Shown one piece after another: positions 47,544 to 57,401 of a stretch of DNA of 64,000 nt (positions within the stretch are counted from its first letter, which is position 1; each line of letters begins with the position of its first letter). The DNA is taken from NCBI RefSeq assembly GCF_011762045.1, contig NZ_JAASQS010000003.1, forward strand, positions 1 through 64,000. The letters run 5' to 3'. A model generated the notes under the pieces. The model searched no databases. It saw only the letters and a list, made by a program, of their open reading frames with translations, and had not been told where the DNA came from. The position numbers were made by a program, and so were the translations under genes. The DNA is from Rhizomicrobium electricum (GTDB lineage Bacteria > Pseudomonadota > Alphaproteobacteria > Micropepsales > Micropepsaceae).

Positions 47544-48857
47544 TCACCCAAAGGACGACTGCAGGGCCGGCCCGCGTCTCCGAAGTTCGGTGAAGATCTT
47601 CCGCCCGAACACAACGAGCATAACGATTTGCGAAACGCCCAAAGCAACCGCGATGCCGATCACATGCATATACACGATCACAAAGTAGCCCATTGCGACG
47701 GTTGTGATCGTCGAAGCAACGTACGCCTGAAAAATCACCCTGGATTCACCAATCGAACGCATGAAGGCCCGTGCTGGAATGCTGATAAACGTTAGCACGT
47801 AGATCACGCACTGCAGCCTGAGCAAAGCGCTATACGCCACCAGTTGCTCTCCATAGAACAAACGAAGCACTACGGGCGCAAAAAGCAAAATCGGGCTCAA
47901 GGAAAGGACGGTTATACCAGCACCTGCAACCGTGATTTTGCCCGTATGCCGAACTAGCGCAAGCAATCCATTCATTCTGAAGACCACTGCAGCTTTCACC
48001 GGAACTGTATTCTCGAGCGTCGCGTAGAGAACGTTGAGAATCCCCACCATGTTCAAAGTCGCCCGGTAGGCACCAGCAGCCCATGTACCAAGCACAAAGG
48101 AGGAAAAAAATATCAAGACATTTGAATTGACCCATTGCAGGAGTGCCGAAGGAACCAACCACTTGCTCATTGCCCAGTTCTCCCCGGCATGTGCGATCAG
48201 GGCGTCGAGTGTCACCCGCCGGAACATCCATGAGCTTCCGAACGAGCATCCAATTAGGTATGCAAATGCCATCACATATAAGAGGTTGGAAATGGAAAGC
48301 GCACCCACGAGCGTGAGCGCAAATGCCCCGGCGATTTGCCCCCCATATGAAACCAGATCGGCACATATAAGGTGCCGGTAGAGTCCATTCGTAAGATAGA
48401 CTCTCCTGAAAAAGTCCTGCAGTTCGAAGAAGAAAATGCAAATCGCTGACGGAAAAGCGAGACCTTGCGGCAGCTCACGCCACCCCGCCGCTTCCCCGCA
48501 AACGATCAAAATGAATAGGAGACTGGCGCATACCAACCCAAACAGGCACTGCAAATAGAAATAGGTCGAGTGGAACGACCATTGCCCACTGTCCCGCAGA
48601 GCTGCACCGTTGGTCATCAACGGAGAAAACACGGCCGCCTGCTGGAGACTGCTGAAGAAAGTGACCAGAGACCAAATAACTACAAACACGCCGTATTGGC
48701 TGAGGCCAACAAATCGAACGAGAAGGAGGCCGAGCAAAAAATTCGAACCGCTCACAAGGCCCTGATCAGCGAAAGGAAGCGCTCGCCGCCCAATCGAAGA
48801 AGCCTGATTGCGGTAGAAGGAAGTCAGAAGATGGCTTCTGAACAAGTCTCTGCGCAT
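47544..48857 (-). CDS. Wzx-like polysaccharide flippase (MATE/MOP superfamily)
   Basis: A 437-residue integral membrane protein with about 12 hydrophobic segments, typical of the MOP-superfamily O-antigen/exopolysaccharide flippases that move undecaprenyl-linked repeat units across the inner membrane. The N-terminal region ADQGLVSGSNFLLGLLLVRF is the common flippase start. ATG 48857 is chosen; the upstream extension to 48962 is hydrophilic and would overlap the next gene. Neighbours (polymerase, glycosyltransferases) support a Wzx/Wzy pathway. Confidence 0.8.
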   Translation of the reverse strand: MRRDLFRSHLLTSFYRNQASSIGRRALPFADQGLVSGSNFLLGLLLVRFVGLSQYGVFVVIWSLVTFFSSLQQAAVFSPLMTNGAALRDSGQWSFHSTYFYLQCLFGLVCASLLFILIVCGEAAGWRELPQGLAFPSAICIFFFELQDFFRRVYLTNGLYRHLICADLVSYGGQIAGAFALTLVGALSISNLLYVMAFAYLIGCSFGSSWMFRRVTLDALIAHAGENWAMSKWLVPSALLQWVNSNVLIFFSSFVLGTWAAGAYRATLNMVGILNVLYATLENTVPVKAAVVFRMNGLLALVRHTGKITVAGAGITVLSLSPILLFAPVVLRLFYGEQLVAYSALLRLQCVIYVLTFISIPARAFMRSIGESRVIFQAYVASTITTVAMGYFVIVYMHVIGIAVALGVSQIVMLVVFGRKIFTELRRRGPALQSSFG

Positions 48858-48885
48858 TAGCGGAAAAATCTGGATGGAGCAGCGG

Positions 48886-50259
48886 TCATCGCACGGTGAC
48901 ACTTCCTTTCTCCGTCGCACCTGGTACCTCGACCACGCTAGATACCTCTGGTCGTCTGCCACGTCGGTTTGTTATGTGGATGGTGCGCCCCCACTGCTTT
49001 CGAAGCGCGAACCAAGTCTGAAAACACAAAAACACCGCGAAAGGTGTTGACAGGTTTGCCCCAAAAAGAGACTCCGAGAAGCAGTTGACCGCCAGGAACA
49101 TCACCGCACTCATATACTGCACTCCAACCATTTCGCGCGAGCGGGTCAGAGCGCGAAACGCGGATGCGAATTCGCTCCCAAGAAATAGAATGAACAGTAT
49201 CGCTCCAAGTACCCCTCCACTCGCGAACGTCTGCAGATAGGAATTGTGCAGACCAAAGACACTCCCGTAACTCCACGCGAGCGAATACGTCGGAAAACTT
49301 ATGGCGTACCCGAATCCGAGTACAAGACGAACGCCATGTAAAGCTTCCAGTGCAGCTTGCCAGATGACGGTCCGCCCAGTGAATGTCATCAAAGTGCCAA
49401 CATCATTTCCTCGAAGAACTATCTCCACTGCCTCTCCGGAATACCACAATGCGGTTCCACCAACGACTATTGAGAATAGCGCAACGATCGCCAAGCCGCT
49501 TCCGCGTAACGTCGACCTGATCACGAATGCGCTAAGTGCAAAGAAGAGAGCGATAGCCGCCCCTCTGGCGTACAAGATGGCAAATAGTAGAACGCCCATC
49601 GTTAGAATTGACCACTTCGACCAAACCGCGATCATATCACCTCTGGCAAAAATGTGATTGCGATCAACTTGACTGGCATGAAGAAGCCCCAGTCCGAGGA
49701 TCGAAGCCATTAAGTTTGGATGGGTTAGACTCGAAGTCGGCGAAATCCGCGACGTGAGACTTCCGCCGCTGAACAGTGAAACAGACCCCATCACGCAGGC
49801 AACCGCAAAAAATATCAGCAGATGCCGCGCGAGCAGAGCACTTCCAATCACTTTTCCGAGGCGAACATATTGAGCGAGTACTACTTGAAGGCTGACGAGC
49901 ATCAGTACCGTCGTAAGTAACTTGCTAAGCGAAACGTCTAGGTAGTAGCTCGATGGGAGTAGGAGTGCGCAAACAGCAAGGAAGCCAACGACGTACCTCT
50001 GTTGCCAAAGCACAAACCGAAGGCTTGCATACCCACGTGTTTTGGGGAGTAGGTTCACCGCCCCAAGAACTAGAAGTAACGCGAACCCAATTAACTTAAC
50101 AATCTGAAGCCAGCCGACGTGCATTGCAGAGTCTGGGACAGTCGGCATTGTAACAGTCATTAAACTTAGCACCGCAACCAACTGCATACAGAGCAAGCTG
50201 CTTTGTTGGCGGTTACTTCGCGGCAACGCTTTTCGCTGTGGCATGGCGGTATAGTACAT
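48886..50259 (-). CDS. O-antigen polymerase/ligase-like protein (Wzy-type)
   Basis: A 457-residue multi-pass membrane protein with 10-12 hydrophobic segments and a periplasmic loop between ~290 and 345 carrying TGRTVIWQAALEAL, then GFGYA and LHNSYLQ. These are the marks of the Wzy/WaaL O-antigen-ligase superfamily, which joins repeat units or attaches glycan to lipid A. I cannot tell polymerase from ligase by eye. The ATG at 50259 shares one base with the acyltransferase stop (TGATG); a TTG one codon earlier is also possible. Confidence 0.8.
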   Translation of the reverse strand: MYYTAMPQRKALPRSNRQQSSLLCMQLVAVLSLMTVTMPTVPDSAMHVGWLQIVKLIGFALLLVLGAVNLLPKTRGYASLRFVLWQQRYVVGFLAVCALLLPSSYYLDVSLSKLLTTVLMLVSLQVVLAQYVRLGKVIGSALLARHLLIFFAVACVMGSVSLFSGGSLTSRISPTSSLTHPNLMASILGLGLLHASQVDRNHIFARGDMIAVWSKWSILTMGVLLFAILYARGAAIALFFALSAFVIRSTLRGSGLAIVALFSIVVGGTALWYSGEAVEIVLRGNDVGTLMTFTGRTVIWQAALEALHGVRLVLGFGYAISFPTYSLAWSYGSVFGLHNSYLQTFASGGVLGAILFILFLGSEFASAFRALTRSREMVGVQYMSAVMFLAVNCFSESLFGANLSTPFAVFLCFQTWFALRKQWGRTIHITNRRGRRPEVSSVVEVPGATEKGSVTVR

Positions 50260-52259
50260 CAATTATTCCATGCTGCTCGCTTGCAAAGCATCGGTTTGTT
50301 AGGCGGTACTTGAACCGAGTTTGACGAGCAACTTATTTCGGTGCGAAGGGAGCGCAAGACGATGGGCGCGATCCTACTTACAATATAATTGCTCCCCTCC
50401 ATTGTAAGGTGACCAATATCCCAGGCTATGGGGTTTCCGTTTATAGAGATCTGGCATTGATTGCCGGAGCACAGAAGGGCACGAAGCGACACGAAGTCTG
50501 TAGATGTCTCCAGGGCGGCCGTACGAAGCGCATTTTCAGTTCTAAAGGAATTAGCTGGGGAATATCGATCGGATGGCAGCCCCCTCGACTGCAACAAGCG
50601 GATTATTTGCGGCACGGGACCTGCATAGGTGGGAAGTTCCCCCACAAGAAGTACATGGATCCCTCTTTTTTTTGCGGCGGAGAGAGTACGCGCCATGCTT
50701 CGCCGCACCTCCTCCGGCGCCCTTCTGTTCCACGGAGCCATCGTCACGACGAGGAGATCAGGGTTCAATGAAACAACCTCCGCCCAGGCCCCCTTTTGAA
50801 AGCGGCCACATGCAGTGGTTTCGCCGGCCTGTACAAATGGCGGACAGGCAGCCATTGTTATCTGCACCAAGTCAAATCTGCCGGCTTGCTGAAGCTGGCG
50901 AAATCCCCAGGAAAGATGGGCAGCATACGAATCTCCCCACAAAACCACCTTCGGAGAATCGACGCCCGCTTTGTAGCGAAAGGTGCACTTTTCAACATTC
51001 CAATCCGTAAACGGTTGGCCTTCCAGAAAACAGGTGCGTGCACTGTACATTACACCCGGATCTTGAATGCGAGTGCGCAGCGTGGGGAACCTCTCCGGCA
51101 TGCCGCTCGTCGCTTCTGTCAGAAGTCCAAATCCAACAAAGCAAACGGTTGCCGCAGCGGCGCCGCCGAATGTTGTGCGGAGGCTGAATTTGCGTATTCG
51201 GAATGGACGCTCCACTACATGATACGACAGGGTCGCAGCAAGGCAGGCTAACAGGCCTGCAATTACGGACTCTGTGGGCGTTAAATCCCTAACTAGATAG
51301 TATTGGGCATACGCAATCAGCGGCCAATGCCAAAGATAGAGCGAATACGATATCTTGCCGACGAATACCATCGGAGCATTGCAGAAAACACTCTCGAAGG
51401 GCATCTTCCCATTGGTGCCAGCTGCGATAATGGCAGCTGCTCCGATCACGGGTACCAAAGCATTTGGTCCGGGGAATGGCATTTCAGAGGTGAAACAGAA
51501 GACACTCACTAATATGGCGACCAATCCCCCGGCCGCCAGAAATCTCCGTGTACACGGCCGTAGCGACGCGCAGTTCACTAACGCAAACATGGCACCAACG
51601 AGTAACTCCCATGCTCTGAATTGCGGTAGATAGAATGCCGCATTCGGGTCCCTGCCGATTACGTAAGTGCCCGCGGCGAACGACAACGTTAGTATCGCGG
51701 CGATGACAAAAATGATATGTCTTCGAACAGCCCTATACGCCAAGGCCATGAAGAGCGGAAATAGAACGTAGAACTGCTCCTCTACCGCAAGAGACCAAGT
51801 ATGCAGCAGAGGCTTTGTATCGGCTTGAGCATCAAAGTATCCCACTTCGTGGAAAAGCAGAATATTGCTGCTAAATAGAGAGGTCGCGAGCCCACTCCGT
51901 CCTAAATTGCGAAGATCAATGGGCAGCAAAACGCACGAACCTACTAGTACTGTAAAGGCAAGCATCACGGTCAGCGCGGGGATTATCCGAAGCACTCGCC
52001 GTCTGTAGAACCTAATTACGCTGTATCGCCCCTCTCTGATATCATTGAAAAGAATACCCGTGATTAGAAATCCCGATATAACGAAGAACACGTCGACGCC
52101 AATAAAACCTCCTGGCACCATAGAGGGTACGAGGTGGTACAATACTACGGGAATAATGGCGATCGCGCGCAGACCGTCGATCTCAGGTCGATACTTCAGC
52201 TCCCTCGGTTCGCCGTTGAGCGATAGAGTCGAATTCCGTGTACCCGCATCGACGCTCAT
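50259..52259 (-). CDS. OafA/YrhL-type acyltransferase with SGNH domain
   Basis: A 666-residue O-acyltransferase. Residues ~20-365 form the ten-helix acyltransferase-3 domain (YRPEIDGLRAIAIIPVVLYH near the start, and LHTWSLAVEEQFYVLFPL). The C-terminal ~270 residues are a periplasmic SGNH domain with VVLWGDSYAAHL and the late DIGHLTMEG, giving the Ser-Asp-His triad. Such fused enzymes acetylate surface polysaccharides. ATG 52259 overlaps the methyltransferase stop by four bases; a TTG seven codons upstream is an alternative. Confidence 0.9.
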   Translation of the reverse strand: MSVDAGTRNSTLSLNGEPRELKYRPEIDGLRAIAIIPVVLYHLVPSMVPGGFIGVDVFFVISGFLITGILFNDIREGRYSVIRFYRRRVLRIIPALTVMLAFTVLVGSCVLLPIDLRNLGRSGLATSLFSSNILLFHEVGYFDAQADTKPLLHTWSLAVEEQFYVLFPLFMALAYRAVRRHIIFVIAAILTLSFAAGTYVIGRDPNAAFYLPQFRAWELLVGAMFALVNCASLRPCTRRFLAAGGLVAILVSVFCFTSEMPFPGPNALVPVIGAAAIIAAGTNGKMPFESVFCNAPMVFVGKISYSLYLWHWPLIAYAQYYLVRDLTPTESVIAGLLACLAATLSYHVVERPFRIRKFSLRTTFGGAAAATVCFVGFGLLTEATSGMPERFPTLRTRIQDPGVMYSARTCFLEGQPFTDWNVEKCTFRYKAGVDSPKVVLWGDSYAAHLSWGFRQLQQAGRFDLVQITMAACPPFVQAGETTACGRFQKGAWAEVVSLNPDLLVVTMAPWNRRAPEEVRRSMARTLSAAKKRGIHVLLVGELPTYAGPVPQIIRLLQSRGLPSDRYSPANSFRTENALRTAALETSTDFVSLRALLCSGNQCQISINGNPIAWDIGHLTMEGSNYIVSRIAPIVLRSLRTEISCSSNSVQVPPNKPMLCKRAAWNN

Positions 52260-53020
52260 TTTTCCACTATGGTGTAGCAAAAGGCCGCTAGCGGTTTGAA
52301 ATTGGACTTCCTAATCAAGCTATCGACAACCGAGTGAAATTCCCGAACTACCGGCACTTTTGCATAGTAGCCGTGTCCATAGAACGGCACCTGCCATACA
52401 TTCTTGAAGCCAATATCCTTGATACGCTGGCGAATTCTTCGATTGATCAAGCAGCCACTGTAGTAGGCCTTAAATTTGGGAGGAGGAGCACTGGCCCGTG
52501 TCGGCACAACCTTCGTCAGCACCTTCCAACCCAAATCCTCCGGTAGCAAATAGTTCGCCAGGAATGGCACGCTAAAGAGTACGGGATGAAACGCTACTGC
52601 CACACCTCCCGAACGAAGCAACCGGTGGATGTTGCGGTAGGCTAGCCTGTAGTCAGACACATGCTCCATCACCATTTTTGAATAGATAAGATCAAATGCG
52701 CCTTCAAACGGCTTCACCGCAGCTTGGTCCGATGTCGCAATATCAAATGCTGCAGTCTTGACCCAGTTTGGTGCCAGCGATAACTCGTCCGATGATATGT
52801 CGTTGGCTGTATACTCCAACCCCAGACGTTCGATCTCCTGCTTCGGCAGCATTGGAGATCGCCCCCCCCCGATTTCGAGAACCGAGTGGAAATGCCCTTC
52901 TCCGATAAACCTTTGAACATAGGCGGGAAATTCAGTCCACGCCCACGACGAAGATCGATGGGAGCAGATTTCTTCAACAATTGACCCAATAGATGGGACC
53001 TGATGCAGACTAGTGTTCAT
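52256..53020 (-). CDS. class I SAM-dependent methyltransferase
   Basis: A 254-residue methyltransferase with the SAM-binding motif VLEIGGGRSPML (motif I, residues ~47-58) and DLIYSKMVMEHVSDY (motif II/III region with the MEH signature). Such proteins O-methylate sugars in glycan clusters, or methylate lipids; the acceptor is unknown. ATG 53020. Its stop overlaps the acyltransferase start (ATGA), so both decorate probably the same glycan. Confidence 0.85.
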   Translation of the reverse strand: MNTSLHQVPSIGSIVEEICSHRSSSWAWTEFPAYVQRFIGEGHFHSVLEIGGGRSPMLPKQEIERLGLEYTANDISSDELSLAPNWVKTAAFDIATSDQAAVKPFEGAFDLIYSKMVMEHVSDYRLAYRNIHRLLRSGGVAVAFHPVLFSVPFLANYLLPEDLGWKVLTKVVPTRASAPPPKFKAYYSGCLINRRIRQRIKDIGFKNVWQVPFYGHGYYAKVPVVREFHSVVDSLIRKSNFKPLAAFCYTIVEK

Positions 53021-53047
53021 CCGAATTCCCCAGACAGCGCAATATGG

Positions 53048-54037
53048 CTACTTCTTTCTCGACGCGCCCAAAACATCCGCGTCTTCCGGTACTCGCGGCT
53101 CCCGCGGCCGTCGATCTCTGCCCCAGCCTGTAATTGCGGAATAGAGCCGACGCAGGAGCCGTTCTGGCGCGACAGCCAGGGCACTCCCAAGAAGCATCAC
53201 GGCCTTCCCATCGCTGCCATTTAACCAGGCCTCCCCTCCTGAACGTTGTAGCCAGCGATAGAGGTCTTTTCGCGCTCGATTTACGCGTCTCAGCAAGGAC
53301 TGACCGCGGAGAGATTTAGCAAATTGGTCGAAGGTCGGCTCAACAGCGCCGTGGCGCCGAGCTATGGCACAGGCCTCTGCCCACCGGCTCCGATCCTGCA
53401 TGCGAAAAAAGTACGGCTTCGTCGCACAGTTTGCGTGATATCGGTAGCTAACCAGCGTCTCCCTGAGAATACCAATTCGGAACTGCTCCTCCGCTCTCAA
53501 CTGAAGGTCCCAATCGTCCGCCGGATAAAACTCTGGACGGTAGCCAAGCCTCAAATAGGCGGAAGTCTTTGCAAGCAAAGTTGAATGCAGCTTTGCGCCA
53601 TCTTCAAGACTAATCAGGTTTCTTGTTTGACCGACGACCGTAGTCTCCTGATCGCGGTTGGACCAGCGGCGCTTGCTCCCCATTTTTTCGATTTGGCAAA
53701 ACAGGAAATCATAACTGCTATTTCGGATCGCAAACAATTGGCGCTCCAGCCGCGAGGGATGAGACAAGTCATCCTGATCGTTTCGCATTATGAATTCGCC
53801 GTGAGCTTCCGCAATCAGACGGTTCAGTGCAGCACATAAACCTCTATTCGACTGCCGGAGAATACGAATGCGGGGATCGTTCAGGCCTCCAATATAGGTG
53901 GCCGAATCATCCGTGCTTCCATCGTCGAGCACGAGCAACTCAAATTGCTGGTGAGTTTGGTGCAGCAATGCATCGATCGTGTCGCGCAGAAATGGCATGC
54001 CGTTGTACACTGGCACGATGATACTTACGTCAGGCAT
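53048..54037 (-). CDS. glycosyltransferase family 2
   Basis: A 329-residue GT-A glycosyltransferase: VSIIVPVYNGMPFL at the N-terminus, the LVLDDGSTDDS nucleotide-binding motif and MRNDQDDLSHPSRLERQL as the metal-binding DxD-like region. Inferred to add one sugar to the repeat unit on the cytoplasmic face. ATG 54037 has AAAGGA six bases ahead; a GTG at 54070 is the other option. Confidence 0.9.
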   Translation of the reverse strand: MPDVSIIVPVYNGMPFLRDTIDALLHQTHQQFELLVLDDGSTDDSATYIGGLNDPRIRILRQSNRGLCAALNRLIAEAHGEFIMRNDQDDLSHPSRLERQLFAIRNSSYDFLFCQIEKMGSKRRWSNRDQETTVVGQTRNLISLEDGAKLHSTLLAKTSAYLRLGYRPEFYPADDWDLQLRAEEQFRIGILRETLVSYRYHANCATKPYFFRMQDRSRWAEACAIARRHGAVEPTFDQFAKSLRGQSLLRRVNRARKDLYRWLQRSGGEAWLNGSDGKAVMLLGSALAVAPERLLRRLYSAITGWGRDRRPREPRVPEDADVLGASRKK

Positions 54038-54090
54038 GAAAATCCTTTGCCCTCCGTCTTCAGAAGACACATCTTCTCGCGAAATAGGTA

Positions 54091-55467
54091 CTAAAGGGAC
54101 GGCCGAAACCCCGCGTGTCGCCGTTCCATATCACGGAAAAGCATCTCGACTACATCGTCGACCACTTCCGCCAGTGGGCGGTTCGTGTCCACAACTCGGA
54201 CATTCCGAAGCTGACCGGCAAGTTCAATGTAAGCCAAGCGTTGCCTCTGAGTTTCCGCGAAGGTCACTTCGCACTTCCGCGATTGTATAACTTCGGCGGG
54301 AGCATCGAGAACCAATACGAATTGCGGACGAGGCATAAGAACACTGAAAAGCTGGGCCAATATACGCGGCCCACCGAACCGATAGCGCACAGGATCTACC
54401 AACACGTCATAAAAGTACCGGTCAAAGATCTGGATAGACAGGTTTTTCTCAGATGCAACTATTCGATCAATCCAGGACTCCAACAGCCAGAGGACAAATT
54501 TTGCCGCAGAAGCACCCATCCAACGTGGTTTCAGCCCGTGTGGATCAGTTACTATCCCTCGGTTGGCGACGCGCGAGTGCGCGAAAAGAACTGGTTTCAA
54601 ATGCCGGATTCGCACATTCTTGCACGCCTGTCCGAGCACCCGTTCAACAGCATCGAGAACCGTAGACTTCCCAACACCATCAGGACCCAAAATGCACAAG
54701 CTGTAGCTAAAGGCATTGCGATGCCGAACGAGCAGCTCACGCGCGATGAATGCTACAAAACTTCTAAACGCAGCAACTGGCGTCTTCATAAGTGCGCTGA
54801 CAGCTAGAACTCTGCAAAACTCGCGAGCAGTTGCTCGCACTCGAGAAAAGTCTCCGTCGCAAACTGCTGTTATCGTTGTTTTACGCAGCCCACTACTCAA
54901 GTAAGGCAGAAGCCGCCGGTCTACTATCTCTGGTGCTACCGCAAATGCCGCTTGAATTCTCGGCTCATATTTTGTGTACCGCGCGCCCGCGCTGATAATC
55001 ATTGTGGAAAGCGAAATCAACGCTTCGTCCTGAGGATCTGGAATAACTATGAGGTCGCAATTTTGCGGCGCTGTCACAGAACGATTCAGGATATCCGAAA
55101 CATCTGCATAGTCGAAACCTCTCCAACAAAGTCGATGGATTAGATCGACCTGAAGCACGCGCTTATCAGCGGCAAACACCCCCTCCAAAAACAAGTTGGT
55201 GATATAAGAACGCTCTGATACTCCCACCAACCTTATCCTGGGAATGGACTTCACCAATGCCACAATGGTCCGCACCGATTTCGGATGGACAATAATGTCC
55301 ACGTCTCCGCCAGTGTTCGAGTACGGCAACTTTTCGTAATTTCGTGGGATCGCGTAGCGTATCTGTCGTGATTGCAACTCCCCTAGTAGGAGCGCCAAAA
55401 ATTCAGCCAAATTCATGGGTTTCTGATTTCGCCATTCGAGCACGGCCGGGTTTTGGATATCGGCCAA
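54091..55467 (-). CDS. nucleotidyltransferase-thymidylate-kinase-like fusion protein
   Basis: A 458-residue two-domain protein. The N-terminal part (~20-190) resembles a minimal nucleotidyltransferase with the GGDVDIIVHP motif (G53-G54, D55 and D57). The C-terminal part is a P-loop kinase like thymidylate kinase: Walker A GPDGVGKST at 261-269, the DRY-type motif FDRYFYD at 348-354 and a later LDAPAEVIQSRK. I know this architecture from surface-glycan clusters, but no substrate is established. Start: TTG 55467, with GAGG six bases ahead, is better supported than ATG 55416, which has no ribosome site. It begins nine bases after the next gene's stop. Confidence 0.75.
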   Translation of the reverse strand: MADIQNPAVLEWRNQKPMNLAEFLALLLGELQSRQIRYAIPRNYEKLPYSNTGGDVDIIVHPKSVRTIVALVKSIPRIRLVGVSERSYITNLFLEGVFAADKRVLQVDLIHRLCWRGFDYADVSDILNRSVTAPQNCDLIVIPDPQDEALISLSTMIISAGARYTKYEPRIQAAFAVAPEIVDRRLLPYLSSGLRKTTITAVCDGDFSRVRATAREFCRVLAVSALMKTPVAAFRSFVAFIARELLVRHRNAFSYSLCILGPDGVGKSTVLDAVERVLGQACKNVRIRHLKPVLFAHSRVANRGIVTDPHGLKPRWMGASAAKFVLWLLESWIDRIVASEKNLSIQIFDRYFYDVLVDPVRYRFGGPRILAQLFSVLMPRPQFVLVLDAPAEVIQSRKCEVTFAETQRQRLAYIELAGQLRNVRVVDTNRPLAEVVDDVVEMLFRDMERRHAGFRPSL

Positions 55468-55476
55468 GTTCTACCT

Positions 55477-56649
55477 CTATACAGCAGAGAAAGCGTCGGA
55501 CGGCTCCGAGCATTCCTTCTTGCCGCTACTAATATCTAGGGGCAAAAGCAGGGATTCATACTCTGCCAAAACGCGCTCCCAACGAAACCTCTCCTGAAAC
55601 CGCTTGAGGCTCGTCGCGCGCATCCGCGCGAGTTCATTCGTGTCATCTAGCAGATCGTCCAGCCTGCTCGCCAACTCATCTTCTGAGCCAAAATAGGACG
55701 CGCCTTCGCCAGCTACCCAGCGATTGAAAAGATTGTCGTGAGCTAAAACCGCCGCGCCGACTCCCAGCGATTCAACCAACGACGGGTTAGTGCCTCCGAC
55801 TTGATGACCGTGAATGTAGAGCAAACATTCCGCACGTATGCCACGAACTAGCGCACTGTCGTAGATCGCGCCTGGAAATATCACTTCGTCACTCGCGCAA
55901 TTTACGACACTTCGATGATAGGCATTTGTTGCGAGGTCGAAGCGGCCCAATACGAGCAGCTTCGTACCTCGCTTTCGCCTCGAAAAGGCCCTAACAATCT
56001 CGAGTAATGAATTCTCCGGCTCAGGGCGTGCAATAACAGCGGAAAACTTGTGTGGCGCGACCCCATATTGTGAGAGGCAATGCATATTCTGAGCGCCGTT
56101 CCGCCATGCCCCGTATGGAATCATGGTAATGCGAGATTGAGCAGCCCACCGCAATAAGCGCCGCTCGATCTCGGGATGGTCCGCAATCAGATGGTCTCCG
56201 AGAAATATCGCTGCACGCTCGTTTAGCCACAGCCACGCTCTTTGAACGCAATTCCATTTTGGCCTCTTCCATTCCAGACCATCCATATTGATGAAGTTAG
56301 GTATTCTCATCAAATACGGGAGAAGGCCGAGAACCGCAGTGTTATAGCCTAGCGTTAGGAGGCGCGAAGGCTTGCTCCGAACTGCATGAAGAATGGAACA
56401 CCAGTCAAAAAGAATTGTTCCAACAGGACCGGTGTTGGCCATTGATATAATTACCCTATGCACACCATTCCATATATCTTCTTTGATTTCCCCGCGGCCG
56501 CCGATTTGGCAATATACGGTGACGTCCCAATCTCGCTTCGCCAAATAGATAGCTAGCTCCTCAGCTAGCCGCTCAAACCCTCCGTGTGCCGCAGGTATCC
56601 CGCGAGTTCCGAGGATCGCTATGCTCTTTTGGCTTCGATCTGAATTCAT
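55477..56649 (-). CDS. GT-B glycosyltransferase with DUF1972 (rhamnosyltransferase-like)
   Basis: A 390-residue GT-B glycosyltransferase. The N-terminal IAILGTRGIPAAHGGFERLAE and CQIGGRGEIKE are typical of the DUF1972 subgroup, often rhamnosyl- or fucosyltransferases in polysaccharide clusters. The C-terminal half carries a GT1-type donor site (HGHQVGGTNPSLVESLGVGA). With rfb genes nearby, a dTDP-6-deoxysugar donor is plausible but unproven. ATG 56649. Confidence 0.88.
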   Translation of the reverse strand: MNSDRSQKSIAILGTRGIPAAHGGFERLAEELAIYLAKRDWDVTVYCQIGGRGEIKEDIWNGVHRVIISMANTGPVGTILFDWCSILHAVRSKPSRLLTLGYNTAVLGLLPYLMRIPNFINMDGLEWKRPKWNCVQRAWLWLNERAAIFLGDHLIADHPEIERRLLRWAAQSRITMIPYGAWRNGAQNMHCLSQYGVAPHKFSAVIARPEPENSLLEIVRAFSRRKRGTKLLVLGRFDLATNAYHRSVVNCASDEVIFPGAIYDSALVRGIRAECLLYIHGHQVGGTNPSLVESLGVGAAVLAHDNLFNRWVAGEGASYFGSEDELASRLDDLLDDTNELARMRATSLKRFQERFRWERVLAEYESLLLPLDISSGKKECSEPSDAFSAV

Positions 56650-56711
56650 GGTGGTTATGGATTACCGCGTCAATATACCGTTTGTTAGCCTGTACCCTCG
56701 AAGGGATTCGG

Positions 56712-57401
56712 CTAAGATCTCAGAGTCATAGACCTGAGTACTCGCGCTGGCACTCCACCTATAACGCTGTGATCTGGAAATTCTCCGCTTACAACAGCAC
56801 CGGCTGCAATGACCGAGTGGTCGCGGATCACTGTTCCATCAAGTATCGTTACCTTGGCCCCGATCCATACATTGTTGCCCACGCGTATCCCCCGCGACGT
56901 CACACCCTGATCTCTGATCTTTGTACTGGCATCTTCGAACTGATGATTTTGGGAATGGAACGAAACGAACTGCCCCATAATCACGTCATTCCCGATATCG
57001 ACTCCACCTGTCGCCCCGAAATAGCAGTACTCGGAGACTCCGCAGTCGTCACCTATCCTGAAACCCTGACCGAGATGTGAAAAGTGACTGGTACACGAGA
57101 TTATGCTGCCTGCGCCAATCTTCGTCCGGGCACCGATAGTTACACCCTGCCGCGAATAGCCATCCATTTTTACATGAGGTTCGATTGTAGCGAACCGTCC
57201 GATTCGAATGCTCCGTTTACCGCGGAAACGAGCCGATAACGCCACGAACACGGGACGGCGAATACGGCAAATGCCAACTGACAACGCAAATGCTCGTTGA
57301 ACGAGAACCCTCAAAATCAAGCTTATAGGAAGGTCGCGATCCGGAGCGTATGTCTTTCCGAGCTTCCGCAACAACACGTTGAGCAAGAGGTGTGTCCCCA
57401 C
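56712..57401 (-). CDS. hexapeptide-repeat (left-handed beta-helix) acyltransferase
   Basis: A 229-residue acyltransferase of the WcaF/CysE/NodL type. From ~residue 60 it consists of isoleucine-patch hexapeptides (IRIGRF, VTIGARTKIGAGSII, VDIGNDVIMGQFVSF) with the loop HSQNHQFED carrying the catalytic-type His, ending in VIGGVPARVL. Transfers acetyl or another acyl group from CoA to a sugar. Start GTG 57401 overlaps the upstream gene's TAG by one base; no ATG exists before the helix. Linked in one unit with the glycosyltransferases on both sides. Confidence 0.88.
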   Translation of the reverse strand: MGTHLLLNVLLRKLGKTYAPDRDLPISLILRVLVQRAFALSVGICRIRRPVFVALSARFRGKRSIRIGRFATIEPHVKMDGYSRQGVTIGARTKIGAGSIISCTSHFSHLGQGFRIGDDCGVSEYCYFGATGGVDIGNDVIMGQFVSFHSQNHQFEDASTKIRDQGVTSRGIRVGNNVWIGAKVTILDGTVIRDHSVIAAGAVVSGEFPDHSVIGGVPARVLRSMTLRS